DNA from: JALHNI01 sp965229305
GTDB lineage: Bacteria > Acidobacteriota > Terriglobia > Bryobacterales > Bryobacteraceae
Length of the DNA stretch: 64,000 nt
Assembly: GCA_965229305.1 (NCBI GenBank)
Contig: CBDDIZ010000011.1
Coordinates: 4,827 to 68,826 of the forward strand
Direction of reading: 5' to 3'
Part shown: positions 1-9,451 of the stretch, one piece after another
How the letters are laid out: every line of letters starts with the position of its first letter
Numbering within the stretch: the stretch's first letter is position 1
Position numbers and translations under genes: made by a program
Notes under the pieces: generated by a model
What the model was told of the DNA's origin: nothing
Seen by the model: only the letters and a program-made list of their open reading frames with translations
Databases searched by the model: none

Positions 1-2254
1 CGCGTACCGTAAACTGATTCACCGCCGTCGGTACCGCGCACGACGAAGTCGTTACCGTCGACGCGGTGCGGAGACTGGTGAGCGTCACCGTCGGCACAGG
101 CTGAACCACCCGAACCACTTGCGCCGTTTGCCCCAGTTCCCAGACCTCGCCGTAGAGCTCGGCGACGGTCGAGAAACTCAGGGTAACGTTGCCGGCAGCA
201 GCGGGAGCGATTAATGAGGCCGTGCGGACGACCTTTCCTCCAACGGAGATCTGCGCGGCCTCCATCGTCGCCGGGGATAACCCCGGCGCGCCAACGACGG
301 CTCCGATCTTTGACAGGGGAAGATCGCCCACGTTGCCGAATTCGCAAGTGACTTCAAAACGTGAACCAGCCGACACCTCTCCGGGCGCGGTGCATCGGCG
401 CGTCGGCTCCGGCCCGTTCACCTCCCGGAAACCCGCGTGCGAAAGAGAAAGGCCGTAGCTTTCCGACGCGGCCCGATTGGTCGGGTCGCTGAGGCGGGTC
501 ACGCTGAGGACGAAGTCGCCCGCGCCGTCGGAGTAGACCTGCTGAACGTTCTGGCCAGCGGTGTCGGACTTGCGAATCAAGGCACCCGTCGAAGTATGAA
601 AGAGGGCCAAACCGAGGCGGTTCAGCCAGGCGCCGCGCTCATCGACCTGACGATTCCAAACCATGGTGGCCGAAAGCGCGCCGTTGGTCGACCCTCGGTA
701 GAGCTTCCGGGCGTGAGGCGTCAGCAGGCTCAACTGGTTGACGCGGACGAAGTCCTTCCAGGCGAAGGCGCGTTCGAGGTTGGCAGAGCCCCACCCCCGG
801 TCCGGCCGCCAGCCGTAGTGATCGGTCGTGTTCAGGAGGAGGCCTTTGATGGCTAACGCGTCACGGACGCCGGCATTCCTCAGGAGCGCAACAGCGCCCG
901 CGATGTGAGGAGCTGCCATGCTGGTGCCGCCCAATGGGACGAGCTCACTGCTGCCGGCCTTGGCGGCGAGGATAGCTTCTCCAGGTGCCGCGAGATCGGG
1001 TTTGCGAACCCCAAGACGGGTGGGGCCACGGCTACTGGAATCTGCGATACGGTCATCGTCGCGAGTTAACGTTCCCCGCGTATCGGTGTTGGCGACCGCG
1101 ATGGCGTTCAGCGCACAGGCCGGGCAACCTACCGGCGCATCCGTCCCACTGTTGCCAGCCGCGGCGACGATCGTTACGCCGCTTACTTGGGCCGCATAGT
1201 CAATCACGCTGCCATACACCCACTCCGCTTCTTCGTCGTCGACCGACCCCAGACTCAGATTAACGACCGCCACCGGTGTTTCAACGAGCGCCCATTCGAG
1301 AGCGGTCAGGATGTCACTAAGTGAGAAGCCCCCTTTGCAATCCGGCTCTCGTCGAACTCTCTGGCCGGCCTTCAACGCGTACAACTTGCCCAAATCTGAG
1401 GCCACACCGGAGAACCGGAGGACTCCGCTGCCAAGCTGGTAAGGCGTCGGCCGACCAGCCGCAATGCTCGCTACATGCGTCCCGTGGCCGTCTTGGTCGA
1501 AGGGCGAGTCCGGATCGTCCAGGGCGCAGGGATTGTCTCGGCCGGCCCCAATGAACGATTTGGCTTCGATGTTCAGCCCAGAGAACATAGGGTGGTGTTG
1601 GTCAATGCCCGTGTCGATCACGGCCACCGACTCACCCCATCCTCGGTGGCCCTCGTTCCAAAACACCGGTGCGCCCAATACTTCAGGAGTCAGGTGCAGC
1701 ATGCCGCCCATCGTGGCATCGCGTGTTACACGCGTCACCGACGGATGGAGCTCGAGCGCCTCCAACGTTCGCTGATCGATGGTCGCGGAGATCGCATTGG
1801 TCAGCCAGAGATGACGGATGTGGCTGGCTCCTAGACCGCGCAGAAGCTGTTCGACGTCTTCATGAGCGTTCTGTCGATCTGCTCGAACGACGGTCAGGAA
1901 CTCGCGCCGCATGCGAAGGACAACGTCATCCAGCCGCTCTCCCGCCGCCTCCACGGCCAGCTTTGAATGCCGTTGCCGGGCTACATCCACGCTGGCCTCA
2001 GCGTTCAAGCGAGAGAATCGCCATTTGTCTTCCATGGACTCGGCCAAGGGCTTCGCGGATCGCCCAGACAGATGAATGATTACCGGCGCCCTGGAACCGA
2101 CTTTTAATCGCCCCCGGAGTTCCGCGTCGACGCGGGGCGGGGCAACATCGTCCTTCAATGGCGAGTTGACAACGACGTGCACATCCTCGATTTTCTTGGG
2201 GGGTTGGGCAGCAACAACGGCTACAAGGAGATTCAGAACAACGAATCTGTACAT
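1..2254 (-). CDS. Subtilisin-like (S8) secreted serine protease, 3' end outside window
   Basis: Reading leftward from ATG 2254 the frame stays open to the window edge, giving at least 751 residues. A short hydrophobic N-terminus ending near AAQ (residues 1-17) looks like a signal peptide. Residues about 55-180 resemble an inhibitor-type propeptide. The catalytic triad is visible: Asp214 in VIDTGID, His257 in DGHGTHVAS and Ser445 in GGTSMAAPH, with the oxyanion Asn in AAAGNSG before the Ser. Family knowledge says such enzymes are exported and self-process. The part after about residue 470 is probably a C-terminal beta-rich extension. No partner gene is visible on this side. The family call is secure; substrate is unknown. 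Confidence 0.9.
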   Translation of the reverse strand, partial: MYRFVVLNLLVAVVAAQPPKKIEDVHVVVNSPLKDDVAPPRVDAELRGRLKVGSRAPVIIHLSGRSAKPLAESMEDKWRFSRLNAEASVDVARQRHSKLAVEAAGERLDDVVLRMRREFLTVVRADRQNAHEDVEQLLRGLGASHIRHLWLTNAISATIDQRTLEALELHPSVTRVTRDATMGGMLHLTPEVLGAPVFWNEGHRGWGESVAVIDTGIDQHHPMFSGLNIEAKSFIGAGRDNPCALDDPDSPFDQDGHGTHVASIAAGRPTPYQLGSGVLRFSGVASDLGKLYALKAGQRVRREPDCKGGFSLSDILTALEWALVETPVAVVNLSLGSVDDEEAEWVYGSVIDYAAQVSGVTIVAAAGNSGTDAPVGCPACALNAIAVANTDTRGTLTRDDDRIADSSSRGPTRLGVRKPDLAAPGEAILAAKAGSSELVPLGGTSMAAPHIAGAVALLRNAGVRDALAIKGLLLNTTDHYGWRPDRGWGSANLERAFAWKDFVRVNQLSLLTPHARKLYRGSTNGALSATMVWNRQVDERGAWLNRLGLALFHTSTGALIRKSDTAGQNVQQVYSDGAGDFVLSVTRLSDPTNRAASESYGLSLSHAGFREVNGPEPTRRCTAPGEVSAGSRFEVTCEFGNVGDLPLSKIGAVVGAPGLSPATMEAAQISVGGKVVRTASLIAPAAAGNVTLSFSTVAELYGEVWELGQTAQVVRVVQPVPTVTLTSLRTASTVTTSSCAVPTAVNQFTVR

Positions 2255-2392
2255 CAGGTGAACCAGAAGTAGTATCCGGCTCCTGATGGCTGGTCACAAT
2301 TCGTAACAAACCTTAAGAATAAGGAGGGCTAGGTCGAATCGCACCGATGGCCTAAGGCGCCCCTTAGGCGTTGGCCGAGGAAACAAAAGCAA

Positions 2393-2418
2393 AACGGACC
2401 CGGTTTCCCGGGCCCGTT
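2393..2418 (-). terminator. Intrinsic terminator of the sigma-factor gene
   Basis: An 11-bp stem with one mismatch and a 4-nt loop is followed, read on the minus strand, by a T-rich tract (TTTTGCTTTTGTTT). It lies about 95 bases after the sigma-factor stop. A second small inverted repeat (CCTAAGG/CCTTAGG) lies at 2351-2368. Confidence 0.75.
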
Positions 2419-2513
2419 TCGTTTCTCACGGAAGACAATTGGAGGTAGCTTACATGAGACACTCGGTTCCCCCAGAGGGGGGGGTAAAACTAGAAGTCCT
2501 AACCGTTATGGTA

Positions 2514-3587
2514 CTAAAAAGCTTGGCTGGAGTGAATCCCCGCCTGCTGTAAAGCAGTCGCCATCTTTTCGAGAGCCGACTTGTGAATTTGCGATACCCG
2601 GCTCTCATTGATCCCGAGCTGCATGCCGATTTCCTTCATAGTGAGCTCGTTCGTGTAATACAAAAGCACGACGCGCTGATAGCGTTCCGGTAGGACCTTC
2701 ATCGCAATGGCCAGCATGTCCCGCAGTTGTTCGCGCGCACACATGGAATCTGGCTGCGTTTCCGGCTTCGACGGAAAGTCGGGGGCGGGGAGGTCTTCGT
2801 GCTCGGAGCCGCGCGTGGAGGCCGACACCAGGCCGACGTTGCGCAGGTCCAACATCATCTGCCGCCAGCGATCCACTTCCACGCCCATCTTGGCCGCGAT
2901 TTCGGCTTCGGTGGGGTTGCGATGGAGCGTCGCGGCCAGATCACGGGTCACTTGTTCCACTTGCTTGTGCCGCCGGCGGAGGTCGCGCGAGGCCCAATCC
3001 AGTTGCCGGAGGCTGTCGAGGATGGCGCCCTTGATGCGATGCTTCGCATAGCTCGAGAAAGCGACCTTCTTTTCGGGATTGTATTTGCTCGAGGCATCGA
3101 ACAGACCCATGATGCCCGCATGCACCAGATCGTCGAGTTCAACATGCACCGGGAGGTTTTCGTGGACGCGAATCGCAATGGCCCGCACCAGCGGCAGATG
3201 ATCCACCACCACCTGATCGCGCACGGCCCGTGGATTCCCGCTCAAGTCGCCATCGGTCACCGCCGAACCATAAGTGGCGCGCGCCACCATGGCTTCGAGC
3301 TCGCACAGGCTGGCATCCGCGTCGAGGCTCAGCTCGCCGTCTTCGGTCTCGTCCAACTCCGCTTCCAACTCCAACTCGTCCTCGTCCGCCGCCAGCGCCA
3401 AGCCACCCAGACGCGGATCCTCTGCTTCGGCCATTTCCACCTGACTCCTCAACCGGCTCTTGCTCGAACGGCCAGGGAACGCCCTCACCGGCTGGCGAGC
3501 CGGTGGCCGGGCCGGCGAAATTTCGCGGACGGGCGGGGCCGCCGTCTTGATTTTGCTCTGTACGGCCGCGGTAGCTCTGGCTCTCAT
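2514..3587 (-). CDS. RNA polymerase sigma factor, FliA/WhiG (sigma-28) type
   Basis: The 357-residue product carries sigma region 2 at about residues 120-205 (core-binding and -10 recognition, with DDLVHAGIMGL and the FSSYAKHRIKGAILDSLR segment), region 3 to about 280 and a region 4 helix-turn-helix near the C-terminus (LTMKEIGMQLGINESRVSQI). This combination is typical of the FliA/WhiG group, which drives motility or developmental regulons. Unusual is an N-terminal extension of about 120 residues with an acidic stretch at 68-98. A later start at Met52 (3434) is possible, and an AGGAG lies 13 bases before the chosen ATG. No flagellar gene is in the window, so the regulon is unknown. Confidence 0.88.
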   Translation of the reverse strand: MRARATAAVQSKIKTAAPPVREISPARPPARQPVRAFPGRSSKSRLRSQVEMAEAEDPRLGGLALAADEDELELEAELDETEDGELSLDADASLCELEAMVARATYGSAVTDGDLSGNPRAVRDQVVVDHLPLVRAIAIRVHENLPVHVELDDLVHAGIMGLFDASSKYNPEKKVAFSSYAKHRIKGAILDSLRQLDWASRDLRRRHKQVEQVTRDLAATLHRNPTEAEIAAKMGVEVDRWRQMMLDLRNVGLVSASTRGSEHEDLPAPDFPSKPETQPDSMCAREQLRDMLAIAMKVLPERYQRVVLLYYTNELTMKEIGMQLGINESRVSQIHKSALEKMATALQQAGIHSSQAF

Positions 3588-4072
3588 GAAAGTGGCTTAT
3601 CTCCTAGTTCGTAGCGGGCGATGGACAGTCCGGCACGGGGGACTTCATTCGTTGCAGCCTGACAGTCGCGGGGGAAGCCATGCGCAGGCGGCCTGTCTAA
3701 ATGCAACTCGCGGGCCAATAAACACCGAAAACTCTTTTCCACAGGAAACTCAATGCCCGCCGTGGGTGCTGCAAACAGCAACAGAGCAGCGAAATTTACA
3801 AAAGAAACAACAGCTTTCAGGCGTGCAGACAGATCGCAAACAAATCGTTCGCAGTCCCGGGTTGTTGAAAAATCAACCCGTTGGAGGGAGTCTTCCATCC
3901 GTTTCGATTCGGCCGTCCATGGTTCAACATGGTTCAGCGTTTCGGATTGGAACGAGTTCGCGGTGGGTTGCGAGCACTCGTTGTGACCTCAAGCCTCTTC
4001 GCCTCTAAGCTTGAAACAGAGGTGACGCGAAAGCAGTAGGTTGATCGGCTCAGTGCGTGGGGGGGAAGTACC
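3588..4072. other. Intergenic region upstream of the sigma gene
   Basis: No convincing gene is seen. A 7-bp inverted repeat (CGGGTTG at 3858-3864, CAACCCG at 3874-3880) could be an operator or attenuator hairpin for the sigma gene. A 104-codon minus-strand frame (3898-3584) ends in an ATGA overlap with the sigma start, but its composition is not protein-like and it is left as doubtful. Confidence 0.4.
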
Positions 4073-4270
4073 TTAGTGACTCTCAGGTGTTTTTGAGTCG
4101 GGCGGCGCGGGCGCCCCGGCAGCCGCCAAATGCGCGATCACCACGCGCGCGGCGAGTCCAAATATCAGAATCCAAACGGCTTGGCGAAACTTGCCCTCCA
4201 GGGTAAGTCCGGCCATCGCCGCCAGTAGGCCCATCACGGCCATGGCTGCCCACAAGCGCGGGGAACGCAT
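4073..4270 (-). CDS. Small two-helix membrane protein, function unknown
   Basis: The 65-residue product begins at ATG 4270, chosen because GGGGG lies six bases upstream. A further ATG at 4321 would add 17 residues that look non-coding. Two hydrophobic segments (about residues 6-22 and 32-50) are separated by a short basic loop, and the tail is polar and proline-rich. It looks like a small inner-membrane protein. It stands alone between the sigma gene and the amidase gene. No family is recognised. Confidence 0.55.
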   Translation of the reverse strand: MRSPRLWAAMAVMGLLAAMAGLTLEGKFRQAVWILIFGLAARVVIAHLAAAGAPAPPDSKTPESH

Positions 4271-4369
4271 CGTGCCCCCAGTTTCGCACGCTCGGCATGA
4301 GCGAATCCTAATGCGGCCCACCTATGCCGACCAGCGTATGACCAGAGACTTAAGTTTCAGTGCTTTCCG

Positions 4370-5764
4370 CTACGCGAGGGGCGGTTTACGCAGGTGAAAA
4401 TCGGTACGGTCTTCCAGCGCCGCAGCCACGCGCAGCACGCGCGCTTCCTGCCACAGCGGCCCCATGATCTGTAAACCCATCGGCATCCCCGTCGAAGAAA
4501 ATCCACTCGGGATCGACGCCGCGGGCAGACCCAGGGCGTTCGCGCCGCGCATCAGACGGGTCGTCGCCAGGCGCGTGTCTTCTTCCACGCCATCGATCGT
4601 CACCGTCGCCACGCCGATCGGCGGCGCCGTAATCGGCGTACTCGGCGCCAGCAGCACGTCGCAGCGCGTGAACAGCTCGGCGAATTCGCCGCGGAACCGA
4701 TCGATCGTCGTGAGTGCGTTCAGATAATCGATCGCGCTGACGGTCCTCCCGCGCTCCACATTGGGCTTCACCGCCTGGCCCAACAGCTGGGTGCGCTCGC
4801 CGCGCGGATCGATCGAATGCGTGGACTCGGGCAACTGCACCGTCAGCGTCGCTTGGTTGAGCGCCAGGACGTCCGGCACCGCGACGTCCACCAGGGTCGC
4901 GCCGGCCGCTTGCGCCACCTTCGCCATCGCGTGGACGGCCGCCACCACCTCCGGATCCGCCCGGTCAAAGTAGAAGCTCGTCGGCAGACCCACGCGCAAA
5001 CCCGCCAGTGAGATCTCGCCAGTCGGCGGGGTGAAGTCTTCCACCGGCCTATCGACCGATGCCGAATCACGCTCGTCGTAGCCGGCGATCGCATTCAGAA
5101 TCAGGCCGCAATCGCGCACCGTGCGCGCCAACGGCCCCATGTGATCGAGCGAGTGCGCCAGCGGCAGGCAGCCGAACATACTCACGCGGCCATAGGTGGG
5201 CTTGATGCCGGCCACGCCGCAATAGGACGCCGGAATGCGGATGCTGCCCCCGGTATCGGTGCCCGTCCCGCACAGAATAAAGCCCAAGGCCAGGGCCGCG
5301 CCGCTCCCGCCACTCGACCCGCCTGGAATGCGCGTCACATCCCACGGATTCTTCACGCCGCCGAAGTGCTCGTTCTGCGACGTCACGCCGTAGGCCAATT
5401 CATGCAGATTCAGCTTGCCGAGCGAGATGCAGCCTGCCAGCGCCATTTGGCTCACCACGGCCGCATCGAAGTCGGGCACCCAATCCCGGTAGATCAAGGA
5501 CCCCGCTGTCGTCCGTACGCCGCGCGTCGCAAACAGGTCCTTATGTGCCACCGGAATCCCGTGCAGTGGACCGCGGTCGCGTCCGGCCGCCAGTTCCGCA
5601 TCCGCCTTACGGGCTTCTTCCCGCGCCGCCTCCGCCGTCAGGGTCAGAAACGAGTGAATCTGGCCATCCAGCTGTTCAATCTTCTTCAGACATTCGTCGA
5701 CCAGCTCGAGGCAGGAGATCTGCCGGGCGCGCAGCGCCGCGGCGGTGGCAAAAATCGATTCCAT
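4370..5764 (-). CDS. Amidase-signature family amidase (GatA-like fold)
   Basis: The 464-residue enzyme hydrolyses an amide bond through the Ser-cisSer-Lys triad of the amidase-signature family. The three residues can be placed: Lys75 in HKDL, the cis-Ser150 in GGSSGGS and the nucleophile Ser174 in TDTGGSIRIP. Length and motif spacing are normal. No gatB or gatC gene lies beside it and there is no signal peptide, so a free cytoplasmic amidase is more likely than the tRNA-amidotransferase A subunit. The substrate cannot be read from sequence. Confidence 0.9.
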   Translation of the reverse strand: MESIFATAAALRARQISCLELVDECLKKIEQLDGQIHSFLTLTAEAAREEARKADAELAAGRDRGPLHGIPVAHKDLFATRGVRTTAGSLIYRDWVPDFDAAVVSQMALAGCISLGKLNLHELAYGVTSQNEHFGGVKNPWDVTRIPGGSSGGSGAALALGFILCGTGTDTGGSIRIPASYCGVAGIKPTYGRVSMFGCLPLAHSLDHMGPLARTVRDCGLILNAIAGYDERDSASVDRPVEDFTPPTGEISLAGLRVGLPTSFYFDRADPEVVAAVHAMAKVAQAAGATLVDVAVPDVLALNQATLTVQLPESTHSIDPRGERTQLLGQAVKPNVERGRTVSAIDYLNALTTIDRFRGEFAELFTRCDVLLAPSTPITAPPIGVATVTIDGVEEDTRLATTRLMRGANALGLPAASIPSGFSSTGMPMGLQIMGPLWQEARVLRVAAALEDRTDFHLRKPPLA

Positions 5765-5864
5765 GGGGTGTCTTCGAGGGTATCAGAAGTTCATTTTCCC
5801 TTCGACCAGGGAATCCAAGCTGATGCTAGTGTCCCCGTTTGCATGCATTTGAAACGCTTCGCTG

Positions 5865-5893
5865 TTGACAAGGGCTCGCCGGCTTGATAGTCT
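5865..5893 (+). promoter_or_regulatory. Sigma-70-type promoter of the first Oar-like receptor
   Basis: A perfect -35 TTGACA (5865-5870) is followed after 17 bases by TAGTCT (5888-5893). The expected start lies about 24 bases before the ATG at 5924, leaving a short leader with GGAG before the start codon. The -10 match is only moderate. Confidence 0.5.
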
Positions 5894-5923
5894 TCTCCGA
5901 ACCTTTCGGCTGGAGTCTTAACC

Positions 5924-8900
5924 ATGTATCGTTTTGTCTCTGTAGTACTCCTCACCGCTGTGTCGCTGTGGGCGCAATCCACCGGCACCGCCTCGCTCGT
6001 CGGCACCGTTTCCGACACCACCGGCGCCGTTGTTCCAGGCGCCAAGATTGCCGTTCGGAACACCGGCACCCAGTTTCTTTACGAGAGCCAAACCAACGCT
6101 GACGGCTCCTACTACGTTCCCAACCTGCCCTCCGGCACCTACGACCTCACCGTGGAAGGACAAGGCTTCAAGCGCTTTGTGCAGAGCGGCCTGATCCTCC
6201 GCATCAGCGAGTCCCCGCGCATCGACGTGAAGCTCGAGATCGGCAGTGTCACCGATAGTGTGAAGGTGGATGCCACGCCGCCCTTGCTCGAAACCGAGTC
6301 GGCCAGCTCCGGTCAGGTGCTCGATGGCGAGGTGGTGGAAAAGCTCCCCGTGATGCAGAAGTTCGTCCACCGCGTGCTGCTGTATATGCCCGGGATGACG
6401 AACATCAACGGCCAGCATGCGGTCGGCCAGCGCCAGCGCGCCATCGGCTATTCGATGGACGGTGTGAATGGTAAGGAGCCCGCCGTCGGCCAGTTGGGTG
6501 ACTATCAGCGCACCATGATCGCCTCGCTCGATTCCATCCAGGAATTCAAGATGTGGACCACGGGCTCGCCCGCCGAATTCGGCCACTCCGCCGGCGGCCA
6601 GTTAAGCCTCGTCTTCAAGGGAGGTACCAACCAGTTCCACGCGACGCTCGAAGACCGCTACACCAACGGCAAGCTCATCCATCGCGCCTATCTCGAACAA
6701 TTGCCGCGCACCGGCGCCTTCGCCTATCACGAGTGGGGCTTCACCGGCTCCGGCCCCATCATCAAGGACAAGACGTTCTTCTTCGGCGGCTTCCAGCAGC
6801 ACTACGAGAAGGTGAGCGAGACGGTGATTGTCACCGTGCCGAGCCCGGAAATGCTGGCCGGCAACTTCAGCTTCGGCGGCCGCGGACTACCGCTCTACAA
6901 CCCGTTCTCCACGCGCCAGAATGGCACCACCTGGGTGCGCGATGCGCTGCCCAACAACCAGGTGCCGCTCTCGCAAGTCGACCCTGTCGTCCGGAAACTG
7001 ATCGACCTCAAGCCCTGGTTGCCGCAAAGCGATCCTGGCACCATCCAGCCCACCGGACCCGTCAACAACCTCACCTACAACGCCGGCGGCGCCTATGACT
7101 TCCGCCGGTACGACGGCAAAGTGGATCACCAGTTCACCACGAACCACAAGATCTTTGGCCGCTACTCGCTGGTCCGTCACCGCAGCGAAGAGCGCCCTGT
7201 GCGCGAACTCTCGAGCGTCCTTTATGGCAACGTCTATGTGAAGCCGCTCGACCAGAGCAACATCGTTGTTTCGGACACGCTCACCTTGAGCCCCACCACC
7301 ATCAACGAAGTTCGCCTCGGCTTCAATCGCCGCGTCAACTCCGCTGTTCCCGAGAGCTATGGGGCGGATTGGGCCAAGCAACTGGGGATCCCCGGCGTCT
7401 CGGCCGAGACCTTCCCGGACTTCCAGAACTCCGGCGGCGCCCGCTATTACAACCTCGGCCCCGGCGGCAAGTCCAAGGACGTTGCCGAGGACTTTACCTT
7501 CCAGGAAAACTTCACCAAGATCATCGGCAAGCACACCCTCAAGGTCGGCTATGAGCTGATGCGCACGCGCTACAACTCGCTGCAAGCCAGCCTGCCCTCC
7601 GGCCAGTACCGCATGACCGGCACGGAGCTTCCGTTCACCCCCAACACCGGCAACCCGTTTGCGAATCTTCTGTTCGGCACGGTCGGCCAGGGCGTCTTCC
7701 AACAGGTCCGCGCCACGTGGCTGCCCCGCTGGTGGTCACAAGCCTGGTATGCGCAATCCACCTGGCGCCCGGTCCGCAATCTCACCGTCGAAATGGGCCT
7801 GCGCTGGAGCTATGAGTCTCCGTTCTCCACCAAATACGGCCAGCAATCGCAGTTCGACCCCACCGCCACGGACCCGCTCACCGGCCTCAAGGGCGCCATC
7901 ATCCACGGCAAGGGCAATCTCGCCAAGCGCGACTTGAACAACTTCCAGCCGCGTCTCGGCATCGCCTGGAACTTCAATCCGCGCGCCGTCCTCCGGTCGA
8001 GCTTCGGCCTCTACACCGTGGACCTGATGACCAACGCCGCCGGCCAGAACTTCGAGGAGTACATTGCCACCGCGAACGTCCAGGCGCCGGTCGGTGATCC
8101 GCGCCATGCCTTCCTGCTTTCGCAAGGGCCGGGCGCCATTACGTTCCCCACCGCGGCCGATGGCTCGGTGCCCTTCGTCGGCACGAACTACGGCGGCCGC
8201 GCGGCTTCCTGGTTCGACCCGAACATGCGCCTGCCCTACGTCGGCATGTGGTCCACCGGCATTCAGTATCAGCTCACCAAGAACTGGGTGGCCGAAACGC
8301 TGTACCAGGGTTCGTCGGGCGTCGGCCTGCTCAACAACTGGGACATCAACGCCATCCCGCTGAACATCTCCACGGACCCCACCCAGCTCAACGCCATCTT
8401 CAACGCGTCGCAGAACTACAAGCCCTATCCGCAGTTCGGCTCCATCCAGCACTACTCGAACTACGGCCACAACTCGCACCATTCGGGCACCTTCCGCATC
8501 GAGCGCCGCTACGCCCAGGGCATGACCCTCACCGCCTTCTACCAGTTAGGCAAGACGCTCAACGACGGCGACGACGACGGCGGCCGCTCCGGCATTACCT
8601 TCTACAACCGCCAGCTCGAAAAGGGCCGCGCCAGCTACGACATCCGCCACCGCTTCGTCAGCGTCATGACCTACGAACTGCCCTTCGGCAAAGGCCGTAA
8701 GTTCATGAATGGCGGCGGCGTGAAGAATTACTTCCTCGGCAATTGGGACCTCGCCTGGACCCAGACCTTCCAGAGCGGCCCGCCCATGCTGATCACCGCC
8801 GCCGGCAGCCCCAACCGTTACCTTCCCGGCATGGTCCGCCCGAACGCCGTCCTGCCTGCCGACCAGATGGTGGTGCCCGATTACTCCGTCGGCGCCCGCT

Positions 8901-9244
8901 TCCCGCTCGCCGCGCAGAACTCCTACTTCAACACCGCGGCCTTCGCCTACCCGCCGGCCTTCACCGCCGGGACGCTGGGCCGCAACGTCCTGGAAAGCCC
9001 CGGTCTCCAGTGGACCCAGCTTTCGCTCTCAAAAACGATTCTCGTGAAAGAGCGTTTCCGCTTCACCGTCCGCTGGGATTGCAACAATCCCACCAAGCAA
9101 CCGCAGCTCGCCGACCCGGGCGGCGTCTACAATTTGCAGAGCATCGCCGCCTTCGGCCGCTTCAACGGGATTGGCCGCGGCAGCTTCTCCGACATCGGCA
9201 CCGCGCGCATGCACCACGTGATCGTTGGGCGCTTCGAATTCTAA
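5924..9244 (+). CDS. Oar-like TonB-dependent outer-membrane receptor with carboxypeptidase-regulatory domain
   Basis: The 1106-residue protein starts with a signal peptide (about 1-18, ending SLWAQ), followed by a CarboxypepD_reg-like beta-sandwich (about 22-105, typical VPGAKIAVRNTGT and LPSGTYDLTVEGQGF), a plug region (about 115-235) and a long beta-barrel. It ends in an aromatic residue (FEF), as outer-membrane barrels do. Acidobacteria carry many such genes, usually for import or display of large substrates. No TonB box is obvious. The gene has its own promoter and terminator and so is probably monocistronic. Substrate unknown. Confidence 0.88.
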   Translation: MYRFVSVVLLTAVSLWAQSTGTASLVGTVSDTTGAVVPGAKIAVRNTGTQFLYESQTNADGSYYVPNLPSGTYDLTVEGQGFKRFVQSGLILRISESPRIDVKLEIGSVTDSVKVDATPPLLETESASSGQVLDGEVVEKLPVMQKFVHRVLLYMPGMTNINGQHAVGQRQRAIGYSMDGVNGKEPAVGQLGDYQRTMIASLDSIQEFKMWTTGSPAEFGHSAGGQLSLVFKGGTNQFHATLEDRYTNGKLIHRAYLEQLPRTGAFAYHEWGFTGSGPIIKDKTFFFGGFQQHYEKVSETVIVTVPSPEMLAGNFSFGGRGLPLYNPFSTRQNGTTWVRDALPNNQVPLSQVDPVVRKLIDLKPWLPQSDPGTIQPTGPVNNLTYNAGGAYDFRRYDGKVDHQFTTNHKIFGRYSLVRHRSEERPVRELSSVLYGNVYVKPLDQSNIVVSDTLTLSPTTINEVRLGFNRRVNSAVPESYGADWAKQLGIPGVSAETFPDFQNSGGARYYNLGPGGKSKDVAEDFTFQENFTKIIGKHTLKVGYELMRTRYNSLQASLPSGQYRMTGTELPFTPNTGNPFANLLFGTVGQGVFQQVRATWLPRWWSQAWYAQSTWRPVRNLTVEMGLRWSYESPFSTKYGQQSQFDPTATDPLTGLKGAIIHGKGNLAKRDLNNFQPRLGIAWNFNPRAVLRSSFGLYTVDLMTNAAGQNFEEYIATANVQAPVGDPRHAFLLSQGPGAITFPTAADGSVPFVGTNYGGRAASWFDPNMRLPYVGMWSTGIQYQLTKNWVAETLYQGSSGVGLLNNWDINAIPLNISTDPTQLNAIFNASQNYKPYPQFGSIQHYSNYGHNSHHSGTFRIERRYAQGMTLTAFYQLGKTLNDGDDDGGRSGITFYNRQLEKGRASYDIRHRFVSVMTYELPFGKGRKFMNGGGVKNYFLGNWDLAWTQTFQSGPPMLITAAGSPNRYLPGMVRPNAVLPADQMVVPDYSVGARFPLAAQNSYFNTAAFAYPPAFTAGTLGRNVLESPGLQWTQLSLSKTILVKERFRFTVRWDCNNPTKQPQLADPGGVYNLQSIAAFGRFNGIGRGSFSDIGTARMHHVIVGRFEF

Positions 9245-9345
9245 CGGAGATCATTGATTAACATTATTTCTTCCTTAGACTCACTCTGATAAAACGGATT
9301 CGCTACGAGATCCGGTATTTCTGCCTGAAATCGTTGCATTCCCCA

Positions 9346-9374
9346 TCACTCCGCCGTTACCCTCGGCGGAGTGA
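9346..9374 (+). terminator. Hairpin after the first Oar-like receptor
   Basis: A perfect 11-bp inverted repeat (TCACTCCGCCG/CGGCGGAGTGA) with a 7-base loop lies about 100 bases after the stop and is followed by a T-rich stretch (TCCCTATTTCTTC). It fits an intrinsic terminator with a weak U-tract. Confidence 0.65.
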
Positions 9375-9388
9375 TCCCTATTTCTTCA

Positions 9389-9417
9389 TTGACTTCCTTC
9401 GTCACCGGCGCTAAGTT
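9389..9417 (+). promoter_or_regulatory. Likely promoter of the second Oar-like receptor
   Basis: TTGACT (9389-9394) and TAAGTT (9412-9417) are separated by 17 bases and lie 35 bases before the chosen ATG, which is preceded by AGGGGAAGA. The layout mirrors the promoter of the first receptor gene. Confidence 0.45.
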
Positions 9418-9451
9418 TTTATAAAGTTTTGTGTTGTTGATAAGGGGAAGA

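Noticed and set aside
3584..3898. 104-codon gene coupled to the sigma factor by ATGA
   Set aside because: Coupling geometry is attractive, but composition is not protein-like and no SD is seen.
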